DNA from: Bacteroidetes bacterium UBA1935
GTDB taxonomy: Bacteria > Bacteroidota > Bacteroidia > Chitinophagales > Chitinophagaceae
NCBI GenBank assembly: GCA_002337045.1
Contig: DDFF01000007.1
Coordinates: forward strand, 124,001-188,000
Direction: 5' to 3'
Length of the DNA stretch: 64,000 nucleotides
Both the position numbers and the translations under genes were made by a program. This document shows, piece by piece, positions 35,494-43,598 of the stretch. The stretch's first letter is position 1; each line of letters opens with the position of its first letter. The notes under the pieces are model-generated. The model had not been told where the DNA came from, made no database searches, and saw nothing but the letters and a program-made list of their open reading frames with translations.

Positions 35494-35877
35494 TTATTTA
35501 ATCTTAGCACCTGCATTTACTTTTATGATTTTTCCATTCGGTGCTTCTAATATCACATCTTCAAAATACAGTCTGTCGCCCGAATTCAGATTGGTAAACA
35601 ATACAGCCAACTCTTCGGTAGCAAAAGAACTACCTTGTTCGTAATACGGCCCATGATCTTTATCTCCCAGTTTCGGGACATACGTAAGCGCATAGCTCTT
35701 TATCTTGTAATCTTTATACGCTTCGGTAAGGTGCAGATTAGGATCTGCCAGCAACTTATCTTTTTCAATTATGCAATTCACTGCAGTACTAACTATTACA
35801 GCATCTTTCTTCTTTGATTCTGCAGTGCTTACTATAGATGCAATTGCAAGGAGCGAGGTTATAAGTAGTTTTTTCAT
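35494..35877 (-). CDS. Small exported protein resembling the GldM C-terminal domain
   Basis: A 127-residue protein with a signal peptide (1-18, MKKLLITSLLAIASIVSTAES). The mature part reads like the last beta-sandwich domain of GldM/PorM, the T9SS periplasmic shaft. It has a strand KIKSYALTYVPK, the FATEELAVLFTNLNSGDRLYFED segment and the closing strand VILEAPNGKIIKV. In GldM that region has the pattern G-x-K/R-hydrophobic-x-h-E-x-h followed by G-P-D/N-G-K. The N-terminal membrane helix and the other domains of GldM are missing. I infer a free-standing relative, possibly a partner or competitor in T9SS or another envelope complex; this rests on pattern memory only. Confidence 0.55.
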   Translation of the reverse strand: MKKLLITSLLAIASIVSTAESKKKDAVIVSTAVNCIIEKDKLLADPNLHLTEAYKDYKIKSYALTYVPKLGDKDHGPYYEQGSSFATEELAVLFTNLNSGDRLYFEDVILEAPNGKIIKVNAGAKIK

Positions 35878-35934
35878 GAAAAGTAGATTTATATAAATAT
35901 AATGAAACTATCCTTTAATCTATAGGTTTAAAGA

Positions 35935-36564
35935 TTACCTGAAAGTATACCTCAAATTGTATGTATACATCCAAAACAGATAATTAGCAGTATTATCATC
36001 AACTACATAAGGATATGGACTTGTCGTTCTGTCCGCAATAAATGATAATGACACCCTGTTAATGATTAAGCCTGCATAACCTTCCAAATCTGCCTTTACC
36101 ATAAGGCTATTCTTTCTTCCTCCCTTTTGCCCATAAACAACACTACCTGCACCAAGTTGCAACGAAATGCCTTTTGTGATAGGTTGAACAATATTTAATC
36201 TAACAGGCCCTCCAATATAACCAAATGTCCCATCTACTTCATCCACATAAATATTTCCGTTACTGTACTTGCTATTGTAAAGGAATACTTCTTGCGTCTT
36301 ATACTTACATAACAATGCGCGAACACCCGCAGATAGCTTTAATGGTCCGGTATGCATGTTTATCACACAATTATAGTCTACCCCCAATAAATAGCCATTA
36401 ATCCTTTTTGCACTGACTACTTTAACTCCACCTCCATAATGTTGTGGAACGGCACTACCGTAAAATACTCCGAATTCGGAATACGTATCTTTGATATTTG
36501 CTCTTTGGGAAAATGCAGATAGTGATAAAGCACTCATTAAGAGTAAAAAAAGTAAGGTTCGCAT
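35935..36564 (-). CDS. Predicted envelope beta-barrel protein, unknown function
   Basis: A 209-residue protein from the ATG at 36564, directly before the signal peptide MRTLLFLLLMSALSLSAFSQ (a longer frame from 36603 adds a basic non-signal stretch). The mature part has alternating hydrophobic and polar residues with many Gly and aromatic positions (GVFYGSAVPQHYGGGVKV, LQLGAGSVVYGQKGG, LFWMYTYNLRYTFR). It ends in aromatic Phe-Arg after a Tyr-Thr pattern. This resembles small outer-membrane barrels of the porin-like/PorT-like type. No specific family is recognised. It is separated from the upstream acyl-CoA dehydrogenase gene by a terminator hairpin at 36608-36634. Confidence 0.6.
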   Translation of the reverse strand: MRTLLFLLLMSALSLSAFSQRANIKDTYSEFGVFYGSAVPQHYGGGVKVVSAKRINGYLLGVDYNCVINMHTGPLKLSAGVRALLCKYKTQEVFLYNSKYSNGNIYVDEVDGTFGYIGGPVRLNIVQPITKGISLQLGAGSVVYGQKGGRKNSLMVKADLEGYAGLIINRVSLSFIADRTTSPYPYVVDDNTANYLFWMYTYNLRYTFR

Positions 36565-36607
36565 AGGTTGGTTTTGTATTTTTCTTTTCAATAATAATGC
36601 CAAAATA

Positions 36608-36634
36608 TTAAAGCCCCGAGTTTCGGGGCTTTAA
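36608..36634 (-). terminator. Terminator after the acyl-CoA dehydrogenase gene
   Basis: TTAAAGCCCCGA (36608-36619) and TCGGGGCTTTAA (36623-36634) form a 12-bp stem with a three-base loop. The inner 10 bp are identical to those of the terminator at 29377-29399. Confidence 0.8.
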
Positions 36635-36658
36635 ACAAAGATATATTGGATGTTATTA

Positions 36659-37801
36659 TTAGTCTTTCAGTACCGTACGGCTGATAACGATTTTCTGTAC
36701 CTCGCTGGTACCTTCGTATATCTGCGTAATCTTAGCATCGCGCATCAGGCGCTCTACGTGGAATTCTTTTACATAGCCATAACCGCCGTGTATCTGTACC
36801 GCTTCGTTAGTTACCCACTGTGCTATCTCAGAAGCATACAGTTTTGCCATAGATGCAGACAATGTGTAGTCTTTACCTTCGTCTTTAGTCCATGCAGATT
36901 TCAGTACCATCAACCTTGCGCCTTCAATAGCTGTAGCCATGTCAGCCAGTTTGAAAGCGATAGATTGGTGGTTAGATATTTCTGTACCGAATGCTTTACG
37001 CTCTTTAGAATATTTCAGTGCCAGTTCGTATGCGCCACTTGCAATGCCCAGTGCCTGTGCGGCGATACCTATACGGCCGCCTGCCAGTACTTTCATGGCA
37101 AAAGTGAAACCAAAACCATCATCACCTATACGGTTTGCTTTAGGTACTTTCACATCTTGGAACATGATGCTGTGTGTATCGCTACCACGAATACCCAATT
37201 TGTTTTCTTTAGCACCCACCGTTACACCAGGCCAGTCTTTGTGCACTATCAGTGCGTTGATGCCTTTGTGTTTTTTATCAGGGTATGTTTGTGCTATTAC
37301 CAGATAGTAAGACGCTGTGCTACCGTTAGTAATCCAGTTTTTAGTACCGTTCAGCAGGTAGTAATCGCCCATATCTTCAGCAGTAGTGCGTTGAGATGTA
37401 GCATCAGAACCAGCTTCAGGTTCGCTCAGCAAGAACGCGCCTATCTTCTGACCGCTTGCCAGTTCTGTCAGGTACTTTTGTTTTTGCTCTTCGTTACCAT
37501 AAGTTTCAAGGCCCCAGCAAACCAGCGAGTTATTTACACTCATACATACAGAAGTAGAAGCATCTATTTTCGAGATTTCTTCCATAGCCAGTACATACGA
37601 TACTGTATCCATACCAGAACCACCGTATTTAGGGTCTACCATCATACCCAGAAAACCGAGTTCGCCCAGTTTCTTTACTTGTTCTGCAGGAAACTTCTGG
37701 TGTTCATCGCGTTCAATAACACCCGGCAACAGTTCATTTTTCGCAAAATCGCGTGCTGCTGCCTGTACTGCTAATTGTTCTTCTGTAAGTTGAAAATTCA
37801 T
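36659..37801 (-). CDS. Acyl-CoA dehydrogenase
   Basis: A 380-residue FAD enzyme that makes the trans-2-enoyl-CoA in fatty acid or branched-chain acid oxidation. It shows the N-terminal helical part (MNFQLTEEQLAVQAAARDFA), the FAD/substrate region (FLLSEPEAGSDATSQRT, NGTKNWITNG), the middle beta-domain (LGIRGSDTHSIMFQDVKVPK) and the C-terminal bundle with QIHGGYGYVKEFHVERLMRD. The catalytic Glu is in QIYEGTSEVQ. This is typical of short-chain/butyryl-CoA dehydrogenase-like members, but chain-length preference cannot be decided. A TAGGTTTG element on the minus strand (37839-37846) is a likely promoter. No electron-transfer flavoprotein genes are adjacent. Confidence 0.95.
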   Translation of the reverse strand: MNFQLTEEQLAVQAAARDFAKNELLPGVIERDEHQKFPAEQVKKLGELGFLGMMVDPKYGGSGMDTVSYVLAMEEISKIDASTSVCMSVNNSLVCWGLETYGNEEQKQKYLTELASGQKIGAFLLSEPEAGSDATSQRTTAEDMGDYYLLNGTKNWITNGSTASYYLVIAQTYPDKKHKGINALIVHKDWPGVTVGAKENKLGIRGSDTHSIMFQDVKVPKANRIGDDGFGFTFAMKVLAGGRIGIAAQALGIASGAYELALKYSKERKAFGTEISNHQSIAFKLADMATAIEGARLMVLKSAWTKDEGKDYTLSASMAKLYASEIAQWVTNEAVQIHGGYGYVKEFHVERLMRDAKITQIYEGTSEVQKIVISRTVLKD

Positions 37802-37838
37802 ATTAGAATAATATGCTTTACTGTAAAAAAATGTGCTG

Positions 37839-37846
37839 CAAACCTA
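37839..37846 (-). promoter_or_regulatory. Candidate -7 promoter element of the acyl-CoA dehydrogenase gene
   Basis: TAGGTTTG on the minus strand matches TAnnTTTG and lies 37 bases upstream of the ATG at 37801. Confidence 0.45.
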
Positions 37847-37873
37847 CACTTTTTATCCCTAATTTCTAAATAT

Positions 37874-38449
37874 CTACCAGCTATGTTTAAGAGATTCATA
37901 TTCCGAATGCAGCAGCCCGTAAACAGCAGAATCTTCGCGAACACCATTACGCCCGTAATGCTGTCTCAGCAATCCTTCATATTGAAATCCGTACCTCTCT
38001 ATCAGTTTGATGGACGGTGTATTTAATGGACTTGCAAATGCCTCAACTCTATTAAGTTTCATATTTTCAAAACCGTATACCAACACAGCCTTCATAGCCT
38101 CTTTCATATAGCCTTTCTGTTTGGCGTCTTCATAATACAGACCATAACCTATCTCTGCTCTTTCATATACAGCTTTCCATGTATGGTATCCAATACGACC
38201 TATTATGCGATTTGTGGCTTTTTCTACCATTATAAAACTTTTAAAACTAAGGTAGAACGATGTAAGCCCTTTGATATATTTCTGTTTCTCTAACTCAAAG
38301 TCTGCATCAGTGGGGTTGCCTAGATAAGCCATTATATCTGCATCTGCCCAGTTGGCAAACATATAGTCATACAGCTCAGGAGTCAGTTCTTTCAATAATA
38401 GTCTTTCCGTTTCTAATACAGTAGTATCAGGCGTTCCGGTTTCTTTCAT
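37874..38449 (-). CDS. GNAT family acetyltransferase (RimJ/RimL-like)
   Basis: A 191-residue acyl-CoA-dependent N-acetyltransferase of the RimJ/RimL type. It begins with the family strand ETERLLLKELTPELYDYMFANW, has IGRIGYHTW, the core strand RAEIGYGLYYEDAKQKGYMKEAMKAVLVYGF (acetyl-CoA binding; the usual Q/R-x-x-G-x-A/G loop reads K-Q-K-G-Y-M here), and the end NRVEAFASPLNTPSIKLIERYGFQYEG. The substrate is not predictable. It is on the same strand as the acyl-CoA dehydrogenase gene and 72 bases upstream of it, but a promoter-like element lies between them. Confidence 0.88.
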   Translation of the reverse strand: MKETGTPDTTVLETERLLLKELTPELYDYMFANWADADIMAYLGNPTDADFELEKQKYIKGLTSFYLSFKSFIMVEKATNRIIGRIGYHTWKAVYERAEIGYGLYYEDAKQKGYMKEAMKAVLVYGFENMKLNRVEAFASPLNTPSIKLIERYGFQYEGLLRQHYGRNGVREDSAVYGLLHSEYESLKHSW

Positions 38450-38580
38450 AGCCAGGCAATATCGTTAATATTTCCCTAAACCATACCCGTATAAAGGAAA
38501 CTAATTTGGAAAACACAATTACATGTACGTACATTTGTTGTGCAAACATTAAAGTAACTAATAAACGAAAAAGACAGATT

Positions 38581-39201
38581 ATGAAAAAATTACTGGTACT
38601 TACAGCTATGGCCTTTGCACCTGCAGTTATGATGGCACAAACATCAAAAACAGTAGCAGCTGCTGCAACACCTACAAAATGGAACCTGGATCGCAGCCAC
38701 TCTGGTGTTAAATTCAGCGTTTCTCACCTGGTAATATCTGAAACTGAAGGTACTTTCAAAGTATTTGATGGCTCAGTTAATGCTCCAAGTGCAGATTTCA
38801 ACAATGCAGCTATTAACTTCTCAGTAGATGTAAACAGCATCAATACAGACGATGAAAAACGCGATGGCCACCTGAAGAGCGATGATTTCTTCAATGCAGA
38901 GAAATACCCTACAATGAAGTTTGTTAGCACTTCATTCAAAAAAGTAAAAGGCAACCAATACGCACTGGAAGGTAATCTGACTATACGTGATGTAACTAAG
39001 AAAGTAAAATTCGCAGTTACTTATGGCGGTACAGTAAAAGATCCATGGGGTAATGTAAAAGCAGGTTTCAAAGCAAGTGGCAAAATCAACCGTAAAGATT
39101 TTGGTCTGAAATGGGGTGCTGTAACTGAAGCTGGTGGTGCTGTAGTTGGTGATGAAGTAACAATGGATATCAAAGTTGAGTTTGCTCAACAAAAATCATA
39201 A
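38581..39201 (+). CDS. YceI family periplasmic protein
   Basis: A 206-residue exported protein with the YceI lipocalin-like fold, which binds polyprenyl or other amphipathic molecules in the periplasm. The ATG at 38581 follows an AAAGACAG-type leader and opens the signal peptide MKKLLVLTAMAFAPAVMMAQ; the longer frame from 38506 is not convincing. Family features: WNLDRSHSGVKFSVSHLVIS, the central SVDVNSINTDDEKRDGHLKSDDFFNAEKYPTMKFVST, and LTIRDVTKKVKF with the later GFKASGKINRKDFGLKW. A strong terminator follows at 39239-39266. It is divergent from the GNAT gene with 131 bases between. Confidence 0.93.
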   Translation: MKKLLVLTAMAFAPAVMMAQTSKTVAAAATPTKWNLDRSHSGVKFSVSHLVISETEGTFKVFDGSVNAPSADFNNAAINFSVDVNSINTDDEKRDGHLKSDDFFNAEKYPTMKFVSTSFKKVKGNQYALEGNLTIRDVTKKVKFAVTYGGTVKDPWGNVKAGFKASGKINRKDFGLKWGAVTEAGGAVVGDEVTMDIKVEFAQQKS

Positions 39202-39238
39202 GCATAGGTTGGTTTTATAGTAATGGTGGGTTTTAGTG

Positions 39239-39266
39239 AAAAGTCCCGGCAATTGCCGGGACTTTT
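39239..39266 (+). terminator. Intrinsic terminator after the YceI gene
   Basis: A perfect 14-bp inverted repeat (39239-39252 and 39253-39266, core GTCCCGGCAATTGCCGGGAC) with A-rich and T-rich ends. Confidence 0.85.
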
Positions 39267-39312
39267 ATATTGCAGGTATACCAAATTGCTTGTATAAAAT
39301 TGGGTATAAAGC

Positions 39313-39333
39313 AAAAAGCCCGGACTAGCCGGG
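39313..39333 (-). terminator. Weak terminator after the small lipoprotein gene
   Basis: On the minus strand CCCGG and CCGGG (39319-39333) enclose a five-base loop and are followed by a CTTTTT tract (39313-39318). Confidence 0.55.
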
Positions 39334-39357
39334 AATATTATAACCAAAAGGAAATGA

Positions 39358-39531
39358 TTAAGCTATGTACTGAACAGCCGCATCCTGCATATGCACAGGA
39401 GTAATCATTGCCTGATTTCTAGGCCTGCGTGGGTGTACCTGTGGACGAGGTACCTTATGAGAAGGTCCGCAAGATTCCAATATTGCTGTGAGGGTGAATA
39501 ACACACCTGCGAAAACTATCAACTTTTTCAT
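39358..39531 (-). CDS. Tiny predicted lipoprotein
   Basis: A 57-residue protein from the ATG at 39531 (a longer frame from 39567 precedes it without signal character). A basic-hydrophobic signal peptide MKKLIVFAGVLFTLTAILESC ends in a lipobox-like LESC. The mature tail is very short and Arg/Pro/His-rich (KVPRPQVHPRRPRNQ), then a hydrophobic end (DAAVQYIA). No function is known. Similar tiny lipoproteins with a Pro/His/Arg tail occur in Bacteroidota and may associate with the envelope. It has its own terminator on the minus strand and is flanked by divergent and convergent neighbours, so it is a single gene. Confidence 0.55.
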   Translation of the reverse strand: MKKLIVFAGVLFTLTAILESCGPSHKVPRPQVHPRRPRNQAMITPVHMQDAAVQYIA

Positions 39532-39628
39532 GACTGTGAAAATAATAAGCAATCTGCAAAAAAACAATCCATAAAAACACTTTTCCTATATAATTTACAA
39601 ACGGGATAATCATATCTCTGATATAGAA

Positions 39629-40129
39629 ATGATGATAACTATAAGAGAAGCAGTAATAGAGGATGCATTATGTATTCAACAATTGGCGGAAGCTATATGG
39701 TGGCCTACATATAGCCCCATACTTAGTGAAGAGCAGATAAAGTACATGTTGGCAAAGATGTATGACCTACAAACCATTGGCCAGCAAATAGCAGTGGGTA
39801 TACAAAGTTATCTGTTGCTTTATTCAGATGATGTGCCAACAGGCTTTGCAGCCTACTCTCCAAGAACAGAAAACCCGGAAGTATATAAGCTACACAAATT
39901 ATACTGCCTTACATCAACCAAAGGGAAGGGCTACGGTAAGCTGCTGCTGCAGGCAGTTGAAGGAAAGGTAAAAGATACCGGCAAGAACATATTGGAACTA
40001 AATGTAAACAGGCACAACCCTGCAATGGGTTTTTATGAAAAAATGGGGTTTGAAATAGCCTATAGCGAGGATATAGATATTGGTAACGGATACCAGATGA
40101 ATGATTATGTGATGCGCAAGATTTTGTAG
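39629..40129 (+). CDS. GNAT family acetyltransferase
   Basis: A 166-residue N-acetyltransferase. It starts MMITIREAVIEDALCIQQLAE (the second Met at 39632 is equally possible) and has the signature LYCLTSTKGKGYGKLLLQAVEG, where the G-K-G-Y-G-K loop binds acetyl-CoA pyrophosphate. It ends with ILELNVNRHNPAMGFYEKMGFE, typical of the family. The FAAYSPRTENPEVYKLHKLY region carries the substrate wall. The target is unknown. It stands alone with 60 bases to the peroxidase gene in the same direction. Confidence 0.88.
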   Translation: MMITIREAVIEDALCIQQLAEAIWWPTYSPILSEEQIKYMLAKMYDLQTIGQQIAVGIQSYLLLYSDDVPTGFAAYSPRTENPEVYKLHKLYCLTSTKGKGYGKLLLQAVEGKVKDTGKNILELNVNRHNPAMGFYEKMGFEIAYSEDIDIGNGYQMNDYVMRKIL

Positions 40130-40188
40130 TTTAACACAACAGAAGGATGTTAAACCAATTGACGTCTAAATAGTCATACATCAAATAT

Positions 40189-41373
40189 ATGCCTATGCGT
40201 ACTCCCACAATCATTGCCGCCACACTGGCAGCAACATGCTTATTACCTGCTTGTAAGAAAGCTACTGATAAGGCAACCCCGTCTGACGGCACAGGCTTTT
40301 CTAAAACAGACTATGAAATAATAAGTGCTACACTGAATCTGCCTGAATCAGCCTTAAACTATAGTGGCTTCAACCTGCCTGCACATTTTCTGGCACCGTC
40401 GGTAGCATCTACCAACAATACGCCTACAAATACCAACCCTATAACCAATGACGGGGCTACACTTGGCAGGGTATTGTTTTATGACAAAGCGCTATCTATC
40501 AACAACACAATAGCATGCGCATCATGCCATAAACAAGCGAACAGCTTTGCAGAGCCCATACAATTCAGCAAGGGCTTTCTGAACGGGCTTACCGAAAGAA
40601 ATAGCATGAGCCTTGCCAATGCACGCTACTATACAAACGGCAAGTTCTTTTGGGACGAAAGAGCTGTGACACTGGAAGACCAGACGCTGATGCCGATACA
40701 ACACCCTGTAGAAATGGGCTTGACACTGGATAGCCTGGAGAAAAAGCTCAGTGGCAAAGACTACTACAAAGTACTCTTTAAGAAGGCCTTTGGAGATGAT
40801 AACATAACGAGAGACCGGGTATCAAAAGCCTTAGCACAATTCATACGAGCTATGGTGTCTTATCAATCGAAGTACGATGATGCACTTACTGCTCTTGGAC
40901 ATACACCTGCACCAAATGAAGACCTGCCGGGCTTTACCCAACAGGAAAATCAGGGTCTGAGAGTATTTACCGCCAACTGTGCAGGGCCATGCCATAATAC
41001 AGAATTGCAAACCATGCCTGTAGCACGCAATAATGGGCTGGACCTCGTGTATACAGACAATGGCGTAGGCAAAATAACAGGACGGACTATTGACAACGGA
41101 AAATTCAAATCTCCTTCTCTCAGAAATGTGATGCTGACCGCACCTTATATGCACGATGGCAGGTTTCAGACAATAGAACAAGTGTTAGAGCACTACAGCA
41201 CGGGCATCAAAAACCATCCTAATCTGGACAATCGATTAAAAGACCCTGTAACAGGAGTAGCAAGGCCTCTTAATCTGACACAACAACAAAAGAACGCAAT
41301 CATAGCCTTCCTGAATACATTGACAGATACTAAGTTTACTACCGATACTAAGTATTCAGACCCTTTCAAATAA
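40189..41373 (+). CDS. Di-haem cytochrome c peroxidase family lipoprotein with CxxxCH second haem site
   Basis: A 394-residue member of the bacterial di-haem peroxidase/MauG family, which reduces hydrogen peroxide or oxidises a partner using two c-type haems outside the cytoplasm. The signal sequence ends in a lipobox (LLPAC, Cys22), so it is probably membrane-anchored. The first haem motif is normal: C110-A-S-C113-H114. The second reads C264-A-G-P-C268-H269, that is CxxxCH with one extra residue; I checked the codons TGT GCA GGG CCA TGC CAT. Family blocks are visible: LGRVLFYDKALSINNTIACA, FWDERAVTLEDQTLMPIQHP and RDRVSKALAQFIRAMVSY. The C-terminus shows KSPSLRNVMLTAPYMHDGRF with the distal ligand Met region. 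An intrinsic terminator follows (41399-41422). Confidence 0.9.
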   Translation: MPMRTPTIIAATLAATCLLPACKKATDKATPSDGTGFSKTDYEIISATLNLPESALNYSGFNLPAHFLAPSVASTNNTPTNTNPITNDGATLGRVLFYDKALSINNTIACASCHKQANSFAEPIQFSKGFLNGLTERNSMSLANARYYTNGKFFWDERAVTLEDQTLMPIQHPVEMGLTLDSLEKKLSGKDYYKVLFKKAFGDDNITRDRVSKALAQFIRAMVSYQSKYDDALTALGHTPAPNEDLPGFTQQENQGLRVFTANCAGPCHNTELQTMPVARNNGLDLVYTDNGVGKITGRTIDNGKFKSPSLRNVMLTAPYMHDGRFQTIEQVLEHYSTGIKNHPNLDNRLKDPVTGVARPLNLTQQQKNAIIAFLNTLTDTKFTTDTKYSDPFK

Positions 41374-41398
41374 CAACTAAATACTTCCATATTTACAT

Positions 41399-41422
41399 AG
41401 CCTGTGCATAATTGCATGGGCT
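41399..41422 (+). terminator. Terminator after the di-haem peroxidase gene
   Basis: AGCCTGTGCA (41399-41408) pairs with TGCATGGGCT (41413-41422), with two wobble pairs and a TAAT loop, followed by TTTTTTAT. Confidence 0.75.
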
Positions 41423-41566
41423 TTTTTATAAGCTATATCAGACAATGCCTTATTGTTTGCAAGGTAGAGTCTTCCTTAGTAACCATACTTTGAAAGGGCA
41501 TAATATATAGGTAAGAAGAAAACGGTTACAAACGGTTACGGATTTTCTGTAACAATAAGGCACAAA

Positions 41567-41594
41567 AAAAGCCCCCTGAAATCAGGGGACTTTT
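41567..41594 (-). terminator. Terminator after the OmpA-family gene
   Basis: CCCCTGA (41573-41579) and TCAGGGG (41582-41588) form a stem; read on the minus strand a GGCTTTTTTT tract follows. Confidence 0.7.
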
Positions 41595-41616
41595 GCTGTT
41601 ATGAAGTCTGATGTTA

Positions 41617-43371
41617 TTAATCTCTCCTCAGGTTAGGGAATGGAGGTGCTACGTTAGTAGGACCTTCTTCACCAGGCATTGCAGAACGGTACATTACACC
41701 GTTAGCATCACCAGCTTGACCATATTGGAAGATAAATTTGTTACGATCGATACCGTGTTTTTCGCTCATGTATTCGATGATAGCGTTTACACGATCCCAA
41801 GAACGTTGTTGTTGGATTTTGCTACCGTTACCGGCACCAGTGATAACAACTTTACATGTTGGGTTAGCTTGCATTTGAGCTGCCAGAGTAGCCAGTTGAG
41901 CCTGAGCTGCAGGGCGAATCTTAGAAGCATTGTTATCAAATGTTACGCTACCAGCACCGATGCTACCGCAAGATGAAGTAACTGTACTACAGCCTTCCGG
42001 ACAAGGGCATTTACCTACACCGTCAGCGTCAACTGGTTGACATTCTGTTGGAGTGATCAGTTGTTTATCGCGATCATCAGGTACACCATCACCATCTGTA
42101 TCCAGTGGGCAACCGTGGCTGTCAACAGCAACACCTGCAGGAGTACCAGGACATTTGTCGAATTGATCAGTGATACCATCACCATCGCTGTCAGGCAGGA
42201 TTGGGTCAGGCAGTTGCATGTGACGAGGGTAAGACAACTCGTTGTATGCGTGATCCAGTGGGTTAACCCAGTACAGAGGTTCGATGCTCTTACGTTTGTT
42301 ACCCAGATTGAAGTTAAGACCCAGATTCAGGTAGTTAACCGCATCGTTCTGATTAGTTTGTACCGGAGAACCGAATACTTGTTCAGACCAACGCTGACCA
42401 TCTAACAGATCATCATCCCAAGGAATAGTAACGCGGTCTTCGATAGACAAGTTGATACGTTGGCTCAAACGGATTTGGAAACCAAGACCGAAGCTAGGAG
42501 CAAACTGCAAAGTTTTGTTGTTAAAGATTTCAGGACGACGACGATCGCGTTCGTGTTCTGCATCTTGTTCATATTCACCATCCATACCTTTTTGCAAAGC
42601 TTTCTGGATGTCTCTGTGATTTTCGTGAATTTGATTTCTAACCAGATAGAAAGAATCAGCAGGGCTTTGCGCTTTCAATATTGCGTGGAAGTCGTAAGCC
42701 TGACCAGATTTATCTCTAGCATCAACACGTGTATTGTATGCATAAGCACCAAGACCTACGAAAGCATAAGCAGAGATACCTGTTTTAGCTTTGTGGAATT
42801 TGATGTTGTTCAGAGACGCAATCAGGTCTAAGTTCAACTGATGAGCTTCAATACGGTAGTTGTAGAATACTGGATCAGTAGGCTGATTAAGATTATCCAA
42901 CACAGCTGCCTGATAAAAATCTTTCCAAGCCGGGTTGTAACGATAGTTACGGCTTTCTTGCCACTGCATACCTTTTGCAGTACCATAAACGTACTGAAGA
43001 CGAGTAGAGAAAACATAACCCCATGCTTTGCGAACGTGCAGGTGGTAGCCTAAACCGCCACCGCCTTTTGTTTGCCATGCCATCAGGCTTGGTACGTCGC
43101 CCGATACATTATACAAACCAGCGCCGAAGCCGATTTCCCACATGTTACGAGGACGTGCAGGGAATGCATATTGATGGTTTAAGAATTTGCGATGTTGTTT
43201 CATACGGAAGCCGGGTACGTAATTCGTATCCAAAACATCATAGCTCTGACCGCGATATGTCATATCACGTCCAGACCATTTTGCGGTTTGAACACCTTCT
43301 TGCGCAAATACCGGCTGCGTTGCCAATAAGGAGCATACACTGGCTAGCAATAGGTACTTTTTGTTGACCAT
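41617..43371 (-). CDS. OmpA-family outer membrane protein with thrombospondin type 3 repeats
   Basis: A 584-residue outer-membrane protein. I chose the ATG at 43371 because it opens the signal peptide MVNKKYLLLASVCSLLATQPVFAQ; the longer frame from 43458 has a non-bacterial-looking start. The N-terminal part (about 60-380) resembles a beta-barrel (MWEIGFGAGLYNVSGD, SISAYAFVGLGAYAYN-like strands, RINLSIEDRVTIPWDDDLL). Then follow TSP3 calcium-binding repeats rich in Asp (DSDGDGITDQFDKCPGTPAG, DTDGDGVPDDRDK) and a Cys cluster (CPCPEGC). The last 110 residues are a divergent OmpA peptidoglycan-binding domain (FDNNASKIRPAAQAQLATLA, RVNAIIEYM). It probably ties the outer membrane to the cell wall. 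A 227-base spacer separates it from the divergent polyprenyl synthase gene. Confidence 0.88.
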   Translation of the reverse strand: MVNKKYLLLASVCSLLATQPVFAQEGVQTAKWSGRDMTYRGQSYDVLDTNYVPGFRMKQHRKFLNHQYAFPARPRNMWEIGFGAGLYNVSGDVPSLMAWQTKGGGGLGYHLHVRKAWGYVFSTRLQYVYGTAKGMQWQESRNYRYNPAWKDFYQAAVLDNLNQPTDPVFYNYRIEAHQLNLDLIASLNNIKFHKAKTGISAYAFVGLGAYAYNTRVDARDKSGQAYDFHAILKAQSPADSFYLVRNQIHENHRDIQKALQKGMDGEYEQDAEHERDRRRPEIFNNKTLQFAPSFGLGFQIRLSQRINLSIEDRVTIPWDDDLLDGQRWSEQVFGSPVQTNQNDAVNYLNLGLNFNLGNKRKSIEPLYWVNPLDHAYNELSYPRHMQLPDPILPDSDGDGITDQFDKCPGTPAGVAVDSHGCPLDTDGDGVPDDRDKQLITPTECQPVDADGVGKCPCPEGCSTVTSSCGSIGAGSVTFDNNASKIRPAAQAQLATLAAQMQANPTCKVVITGAGNGSKIQQQRSWDRVNAIIEYMSEKHGIDRNKFIFQYGQAGDANGVMYRSAMPGEEGPTNVAPPFPNLRRD

Positions 43372-43598
43372 AACAGATTGTTTAATTATACAAATTTTGG
43401 TTAAAATACTCAAAACATGACAAAGGTACACCAGACCATTTAAAAAAACAAAGAACATTAGAACTAAATATCTTATATTTTTTCAAATATCACTTTAAGA
43501 GTATAGAATGTAAAAGTAGTTTTAAGTCTCAATTACATCAACGATTTTTGCTTTTTTTACTATAGGTTAACATTACATTTACCGGTTATTAACACGTT

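Larger units (their letters stand above)
41374..41616. other. Convergent spacer with two terminators and a direct repeat
   Basis: There is no gene in these 243 bases between the peroxidase and the OmpA-family gene. It contains the plus-strand terminator at 41399-41422, a tandem 9-base direct repeat AACGGTTAC at 41521-41529 and 41531-41539 (period 10), and the minus-strand terminator at 41567-41594. Confidence 0.7.

Noticed and set aside
36650..37774. A 374-codon plus-strand frame opposite the acyl-CoA dehydrogenase gene
   Set aside because: Cys/Phe/Tyr-rich antisense translation without domains; the enzyme on the minus strand is full length with all motifs.
43560..43598. TTAAC pair upstream of the polyprenyl synthase gene as another regulator site
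   Set aside because: The two TTAAC copies are over 20 bases apart and not in the 10-base register of the arrays at 31779 and 33966.
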